Positions 8,690-18,537 of a DNA stretch of 64,000 bases are shown piece by piece. Each line of letters opens with the position of its first letter. Positions within the stretch are counted from its first letter, which is position 1. The translations under genes were made by a program, and so were the position numbers. The DNA comes from Parvularculaceae bacterium. GTDB lineage: Bacteria > Pseudomonadota > Alphaproteobacteria > Caulobacterales > Parvularculaceae. The DNA is taken from assembly GCA_020446945.1 (NCBI GenBank), contig JAGRDS010000013.1, positions 29,541 through 93,540 on the forward strand. The letters are read 5' to 3'. A model generated the notes under the pieces. That model had not been told where the DNA came from, did no database searches, and worked only from the letters and a program-made list of their open reading frames with translations.

Positions 8690-9931
8690 ATGAAGTGCCA
8701 GATAGCGATCATCGGCGGCGGTTCGGCCGGCATTGCGGTCGCCGCGAGCTTGTTGAAGCGGCGGCGCGATCTCGATATCGCGATCATCGAACCCAAAGAG
8801 CAGCATTACTACCAGCCCGGCTGGACGATGGTCGGCGGCGGCGTATTCGATTTTGATTTCACTGTCCGCCCGGAATCATCCTGCATTCCAAGGCGCGCAA
8901 AATGGATCAAAAGCGCGGCGAAAGAATTCGTTCCGGAAAGTAATACGGTCGTAATCGACGACGGAACGCGCGTCGAATACGATTATCTCATCGCGGCGCC
9001 TGGCCTGAAACTGAATTTCGCCGCCATTCCCGGACTGGAAGAAACGCTGGGCGAGAATGGGGTTACGTCCAACTACAAGCCGGGGTTGGCGCGCTACACC
9101 TGGGATCTGGTGAAAAATTTCAATGGCGGCAAGGCGATTTTCACGCAAGCGCCGTTGCCGTTCAAATGCCCCGGCGCGCCGCAAAAGGCGATGTACCTCG
9201 CCGCGCATAATTGGAAGAAGCGGGGCGTTCTGGAAAATTCGACGGTTTCCTTTTGCACGGCCGCACCGGGCATGTTCGGCGTCGCGGCCTTTGTGCCGGC
9301 GCTTCTGCAATATGTCGAGTCATACGGAATCGATGCGAATTTCGGCTCCACGCTGGTCGCAATCGACGGCGCTGCGAAGAAAGCGACATTCAAGGAGAAA
9401 GGCGAAGGAGATGTCGAGCGCGAAGTTGTGCGCGAATTCGACATGATCCATGTCTGCCCGCCGCAAGTCGCCGCCGATGTCGTCCGCGGATCGCCGCTCG
9501 CGGATGCGGGCGGCTGGATAGATGTCGATCAGCAGACATTAAGACACAAAAAATACGCCAATGTTTTCGGCCTCGGCGACGCGATCAACGCGCCGAACTC
9601 GAAAACGGCCGCCGCCGCGCGCAAACAGGCGCCGGTCGTCGCAGAAAATCTGCTCGCCGTTATGAACGGAGCTGATCCCGAATTTGTTTACGACGGCTAT
9701 GCATCCTGCCCGCTTACTGTCGCGCGCGGCAAAACGGTTTTCGCCGAGTTTGGTTATGGCGGAAAACTTCTTCCGACATTTCCGGCCTGGCTTAATGAAA
9801 ACACGAAGGCGACCCTTTTCGGCTGGCTGATGAAGGCGGAGATTCTTCCCTGGGTTTACTGGGAATTGATGCTCGACGGACATGAATGGTTCGCGAAACC
9901 GAAACGACGCGAGCAAACGGCGGCGCAATAA
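8690..9931 (+). CDS. sqr: Sulfide:quinone oxidoreductase, type II-like flavoprotein
   Basis: A 413-residue FAD protein that oxidises sulfide and passes electrons to quinone at the membrane. The N-terminal dinucleotide fold IAIIGGGSAGIAVA (residues 5-18) and YYQPGWTMVGGG are clear. The catalytic cysteine motif KCPGAPQK has Cys160. The second region reads GLGDAINAPNSKTAAA, with Ala298 where, as I recall it, the human enzyme has its second redox cysteine (GDCTNLPTSK). Other cysteines (Cys3, SSCIP, SFCTAA, HVCPP, ASCPL) could take its place. Strong AGGGAGG ribosome site. It precedes the SulP gene directly: its stop is followed at once by that ATG. Confidence 0.93.
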   Translation: MKCQIAIIGGGSAGIAVAASLLKRRRDLDIAIIEPKEQHYYQPGWTMVGGGVFDFDFTVRPESSCIPRRAKWIKSAAKEFVPESNTVVIDDGTRVEYDYLIAAPGLKLNFAAIPGLEETLGENGVTSNYKPGLARYTWDLVKNFNGGKAIFTQAPLPFKCPGAPQKAMYLAAHNWKKRGVLENSTVSFCTAAPGMFGVAAFVPALLQYVESYGIDANFGSTLVAIDGAAKKATFKEKGEGDVEREVVREFDMIHVCPPQVAADVVRGSPLADAGGWIDVDQQTLRHKKYANVFGLGDAINAPNSKTAAAARKQAPVVAENLLAVMNGADPEFVYDGYASCPLTVARGKTVFAEFGYGGKLLPTFPAWLNENTKATLFGWLMKAEILPWVYWELMLDGHEWFAKPKRREQTAAQ

Positions 9932-11704
9932 ATGACGAGCATCGCGCAATCGATCGCGAAATACGCCCCGATACTGAAATGGGCGCCGCGCTATAATCGC
10001 GCTGCGTTCGCGGACGATTTTCTGGCCGCGGTTATCGTCACCATCATGCTGATCCCGCAATCTCTCGCCTACGCGCTGATTGCGGGACTGCCGCCCGAAG
10101 CGGGTCTCTACGCCTCGATGGCGCCGCTTGTTCTTTATACGATTTTCGGAACCAGCACGGCGCTCGCTGTCGGGCCGGTCGCGGTCATATCGCTGATGAC
10201 TGCTGCGACAGTCGGGGATTTCGCCGCGCGCGGAACGGCGGAATACGGAACGGTCGCGCTCGCCCTCGCCTTTCTCGTCGGACTCATATTATTGACGCTT
10301 GGCGTCCTGAGACTGGGGTTTCTCGCAAATTTTCTGAGCCACCCGATAATCTCCGGATTTATCACCGCATCGGGCGTTCTAATCGCCGCAAGCCAGCTTA
10401 AACACATTCTCGGCGTAGACGCCGGCGGCGACAATCTCGTTGAGATCGGCATGTCGCTCGCGGCGCATCTGCCGGCGACCCATTGGCCGACGTGTTTTAT
10501 CGGCGTCGGCGTAATCGCATTCCTGTTCTGGACGCGCTCGAATTTGAAGCCGCTGCTCGCCGCCTTCGGACTAAGCGATAGAACCGCCGCGCTTTTCGCG
10601 CGCGCCGCGCCGCTGCTCGCCATTATAGCAACGATTATCCTCGTTTCCGTTTTCGGGCTTGACGCGGCGGGTGTTTCGATCGTCGGGAAAACGCCGCGCG
10701 GCCTTCCGGCGATCGCGCTCCCCGATTTCGACTGGACGCTTTGGCGCGCGCTTATCGGGCCGGCGCTACTTATCGCCGTCATCGGCTATGTAGAATCCGT
10801 TTCCGTCGCGCAAACGCTCGCGGCGCGCCGGCGAGAGCGTATCGATCTCGATCAGGAGTTGATCGCGCTCGGCGCATCGAATGTCGCGGCCGGCGTTGCG
10901 GGCGGCTTTCCCGTCACCGGCGGCTTCGCCCGCTCCGTCGTCAATTTCGACGCTGGCGCGAGAACGCCCGCGGCGGGCGCCTTCACTGCGATCGGCATCG
11001 CAGTCGCCGCAATGTTTTTCACGCCGCTCCTGTTCAATCTTCCCAAGGCGACACTCGCCGCGACAATCATCGTCGCTGTCTTGAGCCTCATCGATATCGA
11101 CGCGATCCGCCGCACATACGCCTATTCAAAAGCAGATTTCTTCGCGATGGCGACGACGATCCTCGGGGTTTTCGGCTTCGGCGTCGAAGCGGGCGTAATG
11201 GCCGGCGTCATCTTGTCGATTATCCTGCTCATTCATCGCGCAAGCCGTCCGCATTCGGCCGTTGTCGGACAGGTTCCGGGAACCGAGCATTTTCGGAATA
11301 TCCTGCGCCATGACGTTATCACCTCGCCGCGGGTCGTTTCGGTTCGAATCGACGGCGATCTCTTTTTTGCAAACGCGCGTTTTATCGAAGATCGTCTTAC
11401 GGCGATGGCGCCTGAAGGGTCGAGCGTACGCCATGTCGTTTTGATGTGTTCGGCGATCAACTCAATCGATTCAAGCGCGCTCGACGCGCTCAACGCCGCC
11501 AATCGCCGTCTTAGGGAAAATGGCGTCCTGTTGCATCTGACGGAAGTCAAAGGCCCGGTTATGGATGCGCTAAAACGCTCCGCTTTTCTATCCGAATTGT
11601 CGGGCGAGGTTTATTTAAGCCAGTTTGAGGCGATGAATGCGCTCGATCCCGAACGATTCTTCCAGAATGGCGCGGCGATTTCCAGGACGCAGCCCGCATC
11701 ATGA
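9932..11704 (+). CDS. SulP-family anion transporter with STAS domain
   Basis: A 590-residue permease with about 10-12 membrane helices (residues 25-430), including the family signature around LIPQSLAYALIAGLPPEAGLYAS, then a C-terminal STAS domain (roughly 450-570, VVSVRIDGDLFFANARFIEDR, INSIDSSALDAL). The family moves sulfate, bicarbonate or other anions. In a sulfide-oxidation operon the likely job is export or import of sulfate or sulfite produced by the upstream enzymes. No space separates it from the sqr stop, and its own stop overlaps the next start (ATGA). Confidence 0.93.
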   Translation: MTSIAQSIAKYAPILKWAPRYNRAAFADDFLAAVIVTIMLIPQSLAYALIAGLPPEAGLYASMAPLVLYTIFGTSTALAVGPVAVISLMTAATVGDFAARGTAEYGTVALALAFLVGLILLTLGVLRLGFLANFLSHPIISGFITASGVLIAASQLKHILGVDAGGDNLVEIGMSLAAHLPATHWPTCFIGVGVIAFLFWTRSNLKPLLAAFGLSDRTAALFARAAPLLAIIATIILVSVFGLDAAGVSIVGKTPRGLPAIALPDFDWTLWRALIGPALLIAVIGYVESVSVAQTLAARRRERIDLDQELIALGASNVAAGVAGGFPVTGGFARSVVNFDAGARTPAAGAFTAIGIAVAAMFFTPLLFNLPKATLAATIIVAVLSLIDIDAIRRTYAYSKADFFAMATTILGVFGFGVEAGVMAGVILSIILLIHRASRPHSAVVGQVPGTEHFRNILRHDVITSPRVVSVRIDGDLFFANARFIEDRLTAMAPEGSSVRHVVLMCSAINSIDSSALDALNAANRRLRENGVLLHLTEVKGPVMDALKRSAFLSELSGEVYLSQFEAMNALDPERFFQNGAAISRTQPAS

Positions 11705-13206
11705 AAAACGAGAATTTTTTTCAGCTCATCGCCGGCGGCCTCGCTGCGCGAAGAGAAAAGTCTTTTCTCGCGACGCCCGATAATCGCGTATGGACCTTCG
11801 GTGATATCGACGCGCTTTCCGCAAAGATCGCGCGGGCGCTTGTCGACGCCGGCGCGCGGCCCGGGGACCGCGTCGCCGCACAGGTTGAAAAAAGCGCCGA
11901 GAATGTCGCGCTTTATCTCGCCGCCTTGCGCGCGGGACTAGTCTATCTGCCGCTCAACACCGCCTATACGCCGCAAGAGATCGACTATTTCATCAAGGAT
12001 GCGGAACCGGCGATATTCGTCTGCGATCCCGCGCGCGCTGAAAATGCGGCGTCTGGCCCCGCGACGTTCACGCTTTCGAGCCAGGGCGCAGGAACGCTGA
12101 TTGATGCGGCGCGGCGCGCGCCGCCGCTATATGATATCGAACCGCGATACGCTGACGATCTCGCCGCCATTCTCTATACGTCCGGCACGACCGGCCGGTC
12201 GAAAGGCGCCATGCTGACGCATCGAAACCTTTCGTCCAATGCGCTCGCCCTTATTGACGCCTGGAAGATCGAGTCGTGCGACGTCCTGCTTCATGCGCTC
12301 CCGATCTTCCACATTCACGGGCTTTTCGTCGCGCTCAATACGGCGTTGATAAAAACCTGCTCGATCATTTTCCTGCCGAAATTCGACGTCGGCGCCGTGC
12401 GCCGCGCGCTGCCCGGCGCCACCTTGATGATGGGCGTTCCGACTTTCTACGCGCGCCTTCTGGCGGAGAATGATTTCAGCGCCGATGAATGCGCCGGCGT
12501 TCGACTGTTCATTTCCGGGTCGGCCCCGCTGACCGCCGAAACGCATCGCGCGTTCGAAAAACGAACGGGTTTCAAGATCCTTGAACGCTACGGCATGTCC
12601 GAAGCCGGGATGATTGCGTCGAACCCGCTTGCGGGCGATCGCGTCGCGGGAACGGTCGGCTACGCGCTCGCCGGGGTCGAATTGCGAGTCTGCGCGAACG
12701 GCGCGCCGCTCGCGCCCGGCGAAACGGGAATTGTCGAAGTCAGGGGAGCCAATGTCTTCAAAGGCTATTGGCGCATGCCGGAAAAAACAGCGCGGGAATT
12801 TCGCGGCGGCGGATGGTTTTCCACCGGCGATGTCGGCTTTCTTTCCGAAGACGGCCGGTTGACGCTGTCCGGCCGCGCAAAAGACCTGATCATCGTAGGC
12901 GGCATGAATGTCTATCCGAAGGAAATCGAGGATATTCTGGGCGCTCTTCCCGGAATCGCCGAATGCGCCGTAATCGGCGCGGCGCATGCCGATATGGGTG
13001 AGGGCGTCGTCGCGGTTCTTGTTCCGGCGCCAGCGCGCGCAAGCGATCCGCCGCCAGACGAAGCGGCGCTGCGAGACGCGCTTGCGGGACTTGCACGTTT
13101 CAAGCAGCCGCGACGGTTTTACTGGTTAGACGCCCTGCCGCGAAACGCCATGGGCAAAGTGCAAAAACAGGTCTTGCGCGACATGTACGCGGACGCTTTT
13201 GCGTAA
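11701..13206 (+). CDS. matB: Malonyl-CoA synthetase (acyl-adenylate-forming)
   Basis: A 501-residue AMP-forming ligase that makes malonyl-CoA from malonate, ATP and CoA. The phosphate loop YTSGTTGRSKGAM is at 159-171; further adenylation motifs are LERYGMSEAG, FSTGDVGF and GRAKDLIIVGGMNVYPKEIE; the catalytic lysine is in GKVQKQV near the C-terminus. The match to rhizobial MatB runs end to end (VQVEKSAEN..YLPLNTAYT; KFDVGAVRRALPGATLMMGVPTFYARLL). It overlaps the SulP stop by ATGA, so it is translationally coupled to a sulfur gene cluster, an unexpected partnership. A related methylmalonyl or short dicarboxylate substrate is possible. Confidence 0.88.
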   Translation: MKNENFFQLIAGGLAARREKSFLATPDNRVWTFGDIDALSAKIARALVDAGARPGDRVAAQVEKSAENVALYLAALRAGLVYLPLNTAYTPQEIDYFIKDAEPAIFVCDPARAENAASGPATFTLSSQGAGTLIDAARRAPPLYDIEPRYADDLAAILYTSGTTGRSKGAMLTHRNLSSNALALIDAWKIESCDVLLHALPIFHIHGLFVALNTALIKTCSIIFLPKFDVGAVRRALPGATLMMGVPTFYARLLAENDFSADECAGVRLFISGSAPLTAETHRAFEKRTGFKILERYGMSEAGMIASNPLAGDRVAGTVGYALAGVELRVCANGAPLAPGETGIVEVRGANVFKGYWRMPEKTAREFRGGGWFSTGDVGFLSEDGRLTLSGRAKDLIIVGGMNVYPKEIEDILGALPGIAECAVIGAAHADMGEGVVAVLVPAPARASDPPPDEAALRDALAGLARFKQPRRFYWLDALPRNAMGKVQKQVLRDMYADAFA

Positions 13207-13226
13207 CCCGCGCGCCGCGCCGGGTT
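13205..13226 (+). terminator. Possible hairpin after matB
   Basis: AACCCG (13205-13210) pairs with CGGGTT (13221-13226) around a GC-rich 10-base loop just at the end of the sulfide operon. Only a weak pyrimidine run follows (CCCT), so termination without Rho is uncertain. Confidence 0.35.
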
Positions 13227-13278
13227 CCCTCGCGCGTCAAGCCGCTATAGAAATGCCGCCCGAAGCGAAGCAACAAAA

Positions 13279-14538
13279 ATGAACCGGGCGAAAATGGCGT
13301 TCAAATCCGATTTTTTGCGTGTGATGGAGGAGCGCGGCTTTATCCATCAGGGAACGAACCTGGAAGGGCTCGACGAGCGCCTCTCGAAAGGCGTTGTCAC
13401 CGGCTATATCGGCTTTGACGCAACGGCGAGGTCGTTGCATGCGGGCAGTCTCGTCCAGATCATGCTGCTCTACTGGCTGCAGGCGACTGGCGGAAAACCG
13501 ATCGCGCTGATGGGCGGCGGCACGACGAAGGTCGGCGATCCAAGCGGCAAGGACGCCCAGCGCACCCTGTTATCCGACGCGGATATCAATTCGAATATCG
13601 AAGGCATCAAAGGCGTCTTTGAAAAATTCCTGAATTTCGGGTCCGGCCCGACCGACGCGATCATGGTCAATAACGACGACTGGCTTTCCAGGCTCGGCTA
13701 TGTCGAATTCCTGCGCGACTTCGGCACCGAGTTTACGATCAACCGCATGCTGACCTTCGATAGCGTCAAATTGCGGCTTGAACGCGAAAGCCCAATGACG
13801 TTTCTCGAATTCAATTACATGCTGATGCAGGCGTACGATTTTCATGAGCTTTTGCGCCGCCATAACTGCCTGTTGCAAATGGGCGGCTCCGACCAGTGGG
13901 GCAACATCATCAATGGCGTCGAATTATGCCGGCGCAAGGCCGGCGTTGAAGTTTTCGGTCTGACTACGCCCCTGCTGACAACAGCCTCGGGCCGAAAGAT
14001 GGGCAAAACCGAACAAGGCGCCGTCTGGCTCAACGCGGATATGCTTTCGCCCTATGATTATTGGCAATACTGGCGCAATTGCGAGGACGCGGACGTCGGA
14101 TTGATGTTGGCGCGCTTCACCAGACTGCCGATGGATGAGGTTCGCCGACTCGCCGCGCTGGGCGGCGCGGAGGTGAATGAAGCCAAAAAAATTCTCGCAA
14201 CAGAAGCAACCGCCTGGCTGCATGGACACGCTGCGGCGGATGCGGCGGCGGAAACCGCTCGGCGCACCTTCGAAGAGGGCGCAGCGGCGGCGGGCCTCCC
14301 GACGATTGCGCTCGCGCGCGCCGAATTGGATGCTGGCGCCGCACTGCTAGACGCTTTCATCAAGGCTGGACTGATCGGGTCGAAAGGCGAAGGACGTCGC
14401 CATATGAAGGCAGGAGCGCTGAAAGTGAACGATATTCCCCTGACGGACGAACGCGCGCTTGGCGCCGGCGATGTCAAGGACGGCGTGATCAAGTTGTCGA
14501 TCGGCAAGAAAAAGCACGCGCTGGCGAAGCCGGAATGA
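13279..14538 (+). CDS. tyrS: Tyrosyl-tRNA synthetase
   Basis: A 419-residue class I synthetase that charges tRNA-Tyr. The HIGH-type motif is HAGS at 54-57 and the KMSKS-type motif is KMGKT at 240-244. Tyrosine-binding blocks [15 protein letters not shown] and [13 protein letters not shown] are intact, and a C-terminal S4-like RNA-binding segment ([13 protein letters not shown]) is present. The start at 13279 has no clear ribosome site; a second ATG at 13294 (MAFKSDF) is equally possible. It faces the AsmA-like gene tail to tail with seven bases between stops. Confidence 0.97.
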   Translation: MNRAKMAFKSDFLRVMEERGFIHQGTNLEGLDERLSKGVVTGYIGFDATARSLHAGSLVQIMLLYWLQATGGKPIALMGGGTTKVGDPSGKDAQRTLLSDADINSNIEGIKGVFEKFLNFGSGPTDAIMVNNDDWLSRLGYVEFLRDFGTEFTINRMLTFDSVKLRLERESPMTFLEFNYMLMQAYDFHELLRRHNCLLQMGGSDQWGNIINGVELCRRKAGVEVFGLTTPLLTTASGRKMGKTEQGAVWLNADMLSPYDYWQYWRNCEDADVGLMLARFTRLPMDEVRRLAALGGAEVNEAKKILATEATAWLHGHAAADAAAETARRTFEEGAAAAGLPTIALARAELDAGAALLDAFIKAGLIGSKGEGRRHMKAGALKVNDIPLTDERALGAGDVKDGVIKLSIGKKKHALAKPE

Positions 14539-14545
14539 GGTGCGA

Positions 14546-17500
14546 CTAATTCGTCTCTTCTCTGCTTGCTTCTTCGCCGACTTTTTCTGTTTCGCCTGTT
14601 TCGGCTGTCTCGCCGTTCGTTTCCGCGCGCCCTTCGAACATGCGGCGGAATACGCCGGGCGTAAACGCGGATAGCGGATTTACCGTGACGCGCGGCTCCG
14701 ACGCTGGTCCGCCGACATCATAGGACAGCGCGAGCAATCCCTCGCCTTTCCTGCTGACGAACAGGCCGCCGATGACAGGCGCCTTGCCGAGCAGCGAATT
14801 GACGCCGTAAGCGGGCGCGACTGCGCCTTTAAGCGCAATCAACTTTTCGCCCTCAAGATCGAACTCGCCCTTCGCGGTAATTCCGACCGACGGGCCGGTT
14901 GCGCGCGATTCATGTACTTCAACCTCGCCGCCGGCTATCGTGAAACGCGCCATTGCGTTCCTGAATTCGATCCCCTCGCCATTCAGAAGATCAGCAAGAC
15001 CGGTCAACGAACCAGCGGCGAATATCTTGGCGAAGAGCGGCGCGCGGACGACGCGAAGATCATGCGCCTCAAGCGCACCTTCGCCCGGCGCGTTTTTATC
15101 GCCGGGCGTGAACGCGAAATCGAGCCGGCCGGTTCCGCCTTTCACCGATGAGAGACCGAAAATCGCACCGAGCATCGATCCGACATCTTCAGACTTCGCC
15201 TCAATCGCATAGGCGGCGCCATCTTCGGCGGTTTTTAGATCGGCCGACAAGGGCGCCCCCTCTGCGCCGGACGCTGAAAGATGGAGATTTTCAATATAAT
15301 CCGCGTTACGCGCGAAATTGAGCGTCGCATTTGAATATTCGACGCCGCCGCGCATGGTGAGGCGGTCGATCTTCGCGGTCAGATTTGTCGCCGTCTTAAC
15401 GCCCTCACCCGCGCCTTCATCGATGAACGTGCGGACAAGTTCGCCGGCGTTTAGAAATCGCCCTTCGACATTCACCGCGAGAACGCCCGCCTCGTCGCGG
15501 CCGCCGTTCATCGAAAGATCGGCGGCGTTCGCGAGTTTAAACACAGGCATTTCGAATACGCGTATCGCCCCGTCCGCGTCGAAGGCCGCCGAACCATTTA
15601 CTTTCGTCCCATCGGCGTCGAGCGAAAAGGCGGAGATTTCGTTGCCGGTTTTCGCATAGAGGACCGTCGCTGAACCGTGTGCGCTGACGCCGGCCGGCTT
15701 GATCCAGCCGAGCGGCGCTGAAACAAGTACCGCATCGGTAAAGTCGGCGGCAATTTCCATTCGGCGCAAGGCGTCCACTCCGCCGACAGCCTCGGCGGTA
15801 AACGGCACTTCGCCCTGCACGATCTGGCGCGTCGGAATTCCGAGAAGATCCGCCGCTGCGGCGCTCGCCCTGCCGCTGACGGATATTTTCGTTTTGTCGC
15901 CATCTCCAAAAAAACTCTGACGCCAGTCAATTTCGACCTGCGCGTCGGCGACGAACGCATCGCCCAGTATCGCCATTCCTTCTGTCTTGAGATCAAGTTC
16001 GCCTTTCGCCCCCGTCAGCGTCGCATCGCCGATGATGTTTTCAACTTGAAGTTCGGAAAAAGTCGCCGTTCCCCGGTATTGATAGGAATCGGGAGGCGCA
16101 ACGCGAAGATTTGGCCGAATGATTTCGGCGCGGGCGCGAACGGGGCCGGAAAATTGTTCCGCCTTGAAATGACTATCCTTCAAAACTGCAAGCGGCTCTT
16201 CATCGAGTATGGCGAGCATGGCGCCCGCGTCGCCTTCAGCGGAGAACCTGTAATAGGCCGGCTGACCTTTCGGAGCCAGTACGGGTATATCGACCTCACC
16301 TTCGATAATTCGAACCGCGCCGACGCGCGCGTTTTCGGCGTCAAACCTGAAACTGTTGCCACGAAGAATTCCTTTGCCGCTGACGCCTTTCATGGTCGTC
16401 ATGCCTGGCGCGAAATCGACTTCGGCGCTGTCGGCGCGAAACCTAATTTCCAGCGCCTCGTCAGGAATGGCGCCGTTCGCGCCGATAAGGTCAGGCTGTA
16501 GATCGACGCGGAACTCAATCTCGCTCAATACGCCGCTTCTCATGCGCGTTGCGATAAATTCGCGCGCACCGTTCGCAATTTTGGTCGGCCAGAATTTTAA
16601 AAGCTTGGCTGGACCCAATTTTTCGCCAAGTTCAATTGCGGCCTTGAAACGGGTGGGTTCGGCCCCATTGCTTAAGATCGACAAATCGCCGCTAAGCGAC
16701 AGACCAAGAAAACTTGCGCCGATTTTTTCAATCTCAAGTGTTTTGGCGCCGACATCAAAGTCGCCGATGGCGGCCGCCTCGTCTATCTTGAGCGGCGCAT
16801 CAAGCGCACCTGGAAAATCAATCGTAGTCTCGCGAGCAGCGAGGTTGAATTTCACATTTCCAACGCCGCGGCCGTTTTCTTTCGGCGTCAGGGAAATAAG
16901 CCCCGTCAGCTCGCCCGCGCCGACGCCGCCATTCCAGGTTATGTTCTCGACATTGAATTCGTTACGCGACGGATCGAAATCGGCGACCGCATCAAATCGT
17001 TCGATCGGCGTCGACCAGCCCCCGATTGTCAACCGCCCTTCACCGGCGCTTAAATCGACATGCGAGGATCGCACGGCGCCGCTGCTCGAAATTTCTATCG
17101 CCGCGCTGCCGGAAATCGGCGATGTAAGCGGTTCCGCATCCGATCCGAAAAACACAGCGAGAAGATCGCCGACGGGCGCCTTGTCGACCATGACAAGCGC
17201 CGCGATAATGTCATCGTCGATATTATAGGTTGAGCGCAGATCAAGCGATGCGGCCTGCTCGCCGAATTTGAAATTCGTTTTCGCATCGGCCGCATATCCA
17301 TCTTGAGTGCGTACCACGCTGACCGCGCCATTGCGGCCGTACCATGTCCGCCCCGTCGCCTCATCCAGGAAATCGATCGATACGTTTTTCAATTCGGCGC
17401 GTTCGAACGCCTGCCGGAAATATCGCCCGCCCGTCAGCGCTCGGAATGCGTCGGCGCGTTCTTCGCCTGCGCCGCCGAGTTTCAATTCAAGTTTAAAGTC

Positions 17501-17899
17501 GGCGCGCCTCAAAATCTGCAAATGCGCGCCATCGACAAGAATGCGCCGCGGACCGGCTTTGCCGGCGACGAAATCCTGCGGAAAGAAAACAACCTCAACA
17601 GTCGGCAAATTTGCGCGGGCAGGATCCTCCGGCGTTCCGACGGCCACATTTTCAAGCAACAATCGATAGCCGCCATTGTCGTGCGTTCGCGAAAGAGACG
17701 CCTCGCCTATCGATTTGACCGAGTTTTCTTCAAGCGCGGCATTTGCTGCGGCGCGGATCGCCGGCGCGGCCCAGCCAAGATCGCTGGGCCCGGACTGCGC
17801 GCGCCAGAAAACAAATGCGACGATTGCGAGCGTTGCGGCGATAACAAGCCCCAGCGCTTCGGCCGCTATCAACCCCGCGCGTGCCAAACGCGATTTCAT
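14546..17899 (-). CDS. Giant AsmA-like protein (DUF3971 / AsmA_2, YhdP-type)
   Basis: A 1117-residue protein with one N-terminal membrane helix (about residues 12-32, LGLVIAATLAIVAFVFW) and a long periplasmic beta-rich body. The region VEVVFFPQDFVAGKAGPRRILVDGAHLQIL is typical of DUF3971, and the C-terminal third (SSVKGGTGRLDFAFTPGD, LAKIFAAGSLTGLADLL-like FAKIFAAGSLTGLADLLNGEGIEF) is typical of the AsmA-like domain. YhdP, TamB and relatives are thought to form bridges that move phospholipid to the outer membrane. It ends in a short Glu/Thr-rich tail. Divergent from bcp. Confidence 0.88.
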   Translation of the reverse strand: MKSRLARAGLIAAEALGLVIAATLAIVAFVFWRAQSGPSDLGWAAPAIRAAANAALEENSVKSIGEASLSRTHDNGGYRLLLENVAVGTPEDPARANLPTVEVVFFPQDFVAGKAGPRRILVDGAHLQILRRADFKLELKLGGAGEERADAFRALTGGRYFRQAFERAELKNVSIDFLDEATGRTWYGRNGAVSVVRTQDGYAADAKTNFKFGEQAASLDLRSTYNIDDDIIAALVMVDKAPVGDLLAVFFGSDAEPLTSPISGSAAIEISSSGAVRSSHVDLSAGEGRLTIGGWSTPIERFDAVADFDPSRNEFNVENITWNGGVGAGELTGLISLTPKENGRGVGNVKFNLAARETTIDFPGALDAPLKIDEAAAIGDFDVGAKTLEIEKIGASFLGLSLSGDLSILSNGAEPTRFKAAIELGEKLGPAKLLKFWPTKIANGAREFIATRMRSGVLSEIEFRVDLQPDLIGANGAIPDEALEIRFRADSAEVDFAPGMTTMKGVSGKGILRGNSFRFDAENARVGAVRIIEGEVDIPVLAPKGQPAYYRFSAEGDAGAMLAILDEEPLAVLKDSHFKAEQFSGPVRARAEIIRPNLRVAPPDSYQYRGTATFSELQVENIIGDATLTGAKGELDLKTEGMAILGDAFVADAQVEIDWRQSFFGDGDKTKISVSGRASAAAADLLGIPTRQIVQGEVPFTAEAVGGVDALRRMEIAADFTDAVLVSAPLGWIKPAGVSAHGSATVLYAKTGNEISAFSLDADGTKVNGSAAFDADGAIRVFEMPVFKLANAADLSMNGGRDEAGVLAVNVEGRFLNAGELVRTFIDEGAGEGVKTATNLTAKIDRLTMRGGVEYSNATLNFARNADYIENLHLSASGAEGAPLSADLKTAEDGAAYAIEAKSEDVGSMLGAIFGLSSVKGGTGRLDFAFTPGDKNAPGEGALEAHDLRVVRAPLFAKIFAAGSLTGLADLLNGEGIEFRNAMARFTIAGGEVEVHESRATGPSVGITAKGEFDLEGEKLIALKGAVAPAYGVNSLLGKAPVIGGLFVSRKGEGLLALSYDVGGPASEPRVTVNPLSAFTPGVFRRMFEGRAETNGETAETGETEKVGEEASREETN

Positions 17900-18054
17900 G
17901 CGCCAGATTTGTCCGCCCTTGCTCGTTTGACCGCCCCTCCGCCCCGTCCATCCGTAGTGACATTATAACGCGCGATCAAGCGACAATCGCAAAGCCGCGC
18001 CTTGATCGTTCCGAATACGACTGTCTAGGTGTAATTCGTAATAACGGAGAGTTT

Positions 18055-18537
18055 ATGGCGACCAGCGCAAAGACGCTAATGGAGGGCTCGAAAGCGCCCA
18101 AATTTAAATTGCCGACGGATGGGGGCGGCGAAGCGAGCCTGTCCGATTTCGCCGGCGCGCCGCTTGTTCTTTATTTCTACCCGAAAGACGATACGTCCGG
18201 CTGCACGAAAGAAGCGCTCGATTTCAGCGCCAAAATTCGTTCTTTCGCAAAACTCGGCGTGAAAATCGTAGGCGTTTCGAAAGACAGCGTTGCGCGTCAC
18301 GACAAATTCAAGGCCAAGCACAAACTGAAAGTGACGCTGGCCTCGGACGAGGACGCGAAGGTGATAAATGCGTACGGATCGTGGGTGGAAAAGACGCTCT
18401 ACGGGCGAAAATATATGGGCATCGACCGCTCTACATTTCTTATAGACGCGAAAGGCGTCATCCGGAATATCTGGCGGAAGGTTCGCGTTCCCGGCCATGT
18501 TGAGGCGGTCCTTGAAGCCGCCGGAAACCTCGATTGA
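18055..18537 (+). CDS. bcp: Thioredoxin-dependent peroxiredoxin, BCP family
   Basis: A 160-residue peroxidase that reduces hydrogen and organic peroxides. The peroxidatic cysteine is Cys50 in DDTSGCTKEALDF. It is the only cysteine in the protein, so the resolving cysteine five residues on (as in E. coli) is missing and a 1-Cys mechanism with an external thiol is expected. The start at 18055 follows GGAGA by four bases; a longer frame from 17881 runs into the AsmA-like promoter region and is not supported. The DUF455 gene starts within its stop codon. Confidence 0.94.
   Translation: MATSAKTLMEGSKAPKFKLPTDGGGEASLSDFAGAPLVLYFYPKDDTSGCTKEALDFSAKIRSFAKLGVKIVGVSKDSVARHDKFKAKHKLKVTLASDEDAKVINAYGSWVEKTLYGRKYMGIDRSTFLIDAKGVIRNIWRKVRVPGHVEAVLEAAGNLD

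Noticed and set aside
14546..17899. Idea that the 1117-residue protein is a surface adhesin
   Set aside because: One N-terminal helix and DUF3971/AsmA-like blocks fit a periplasmic lipid-bridge protein; no repeats or anchor of an adhesin are seen.
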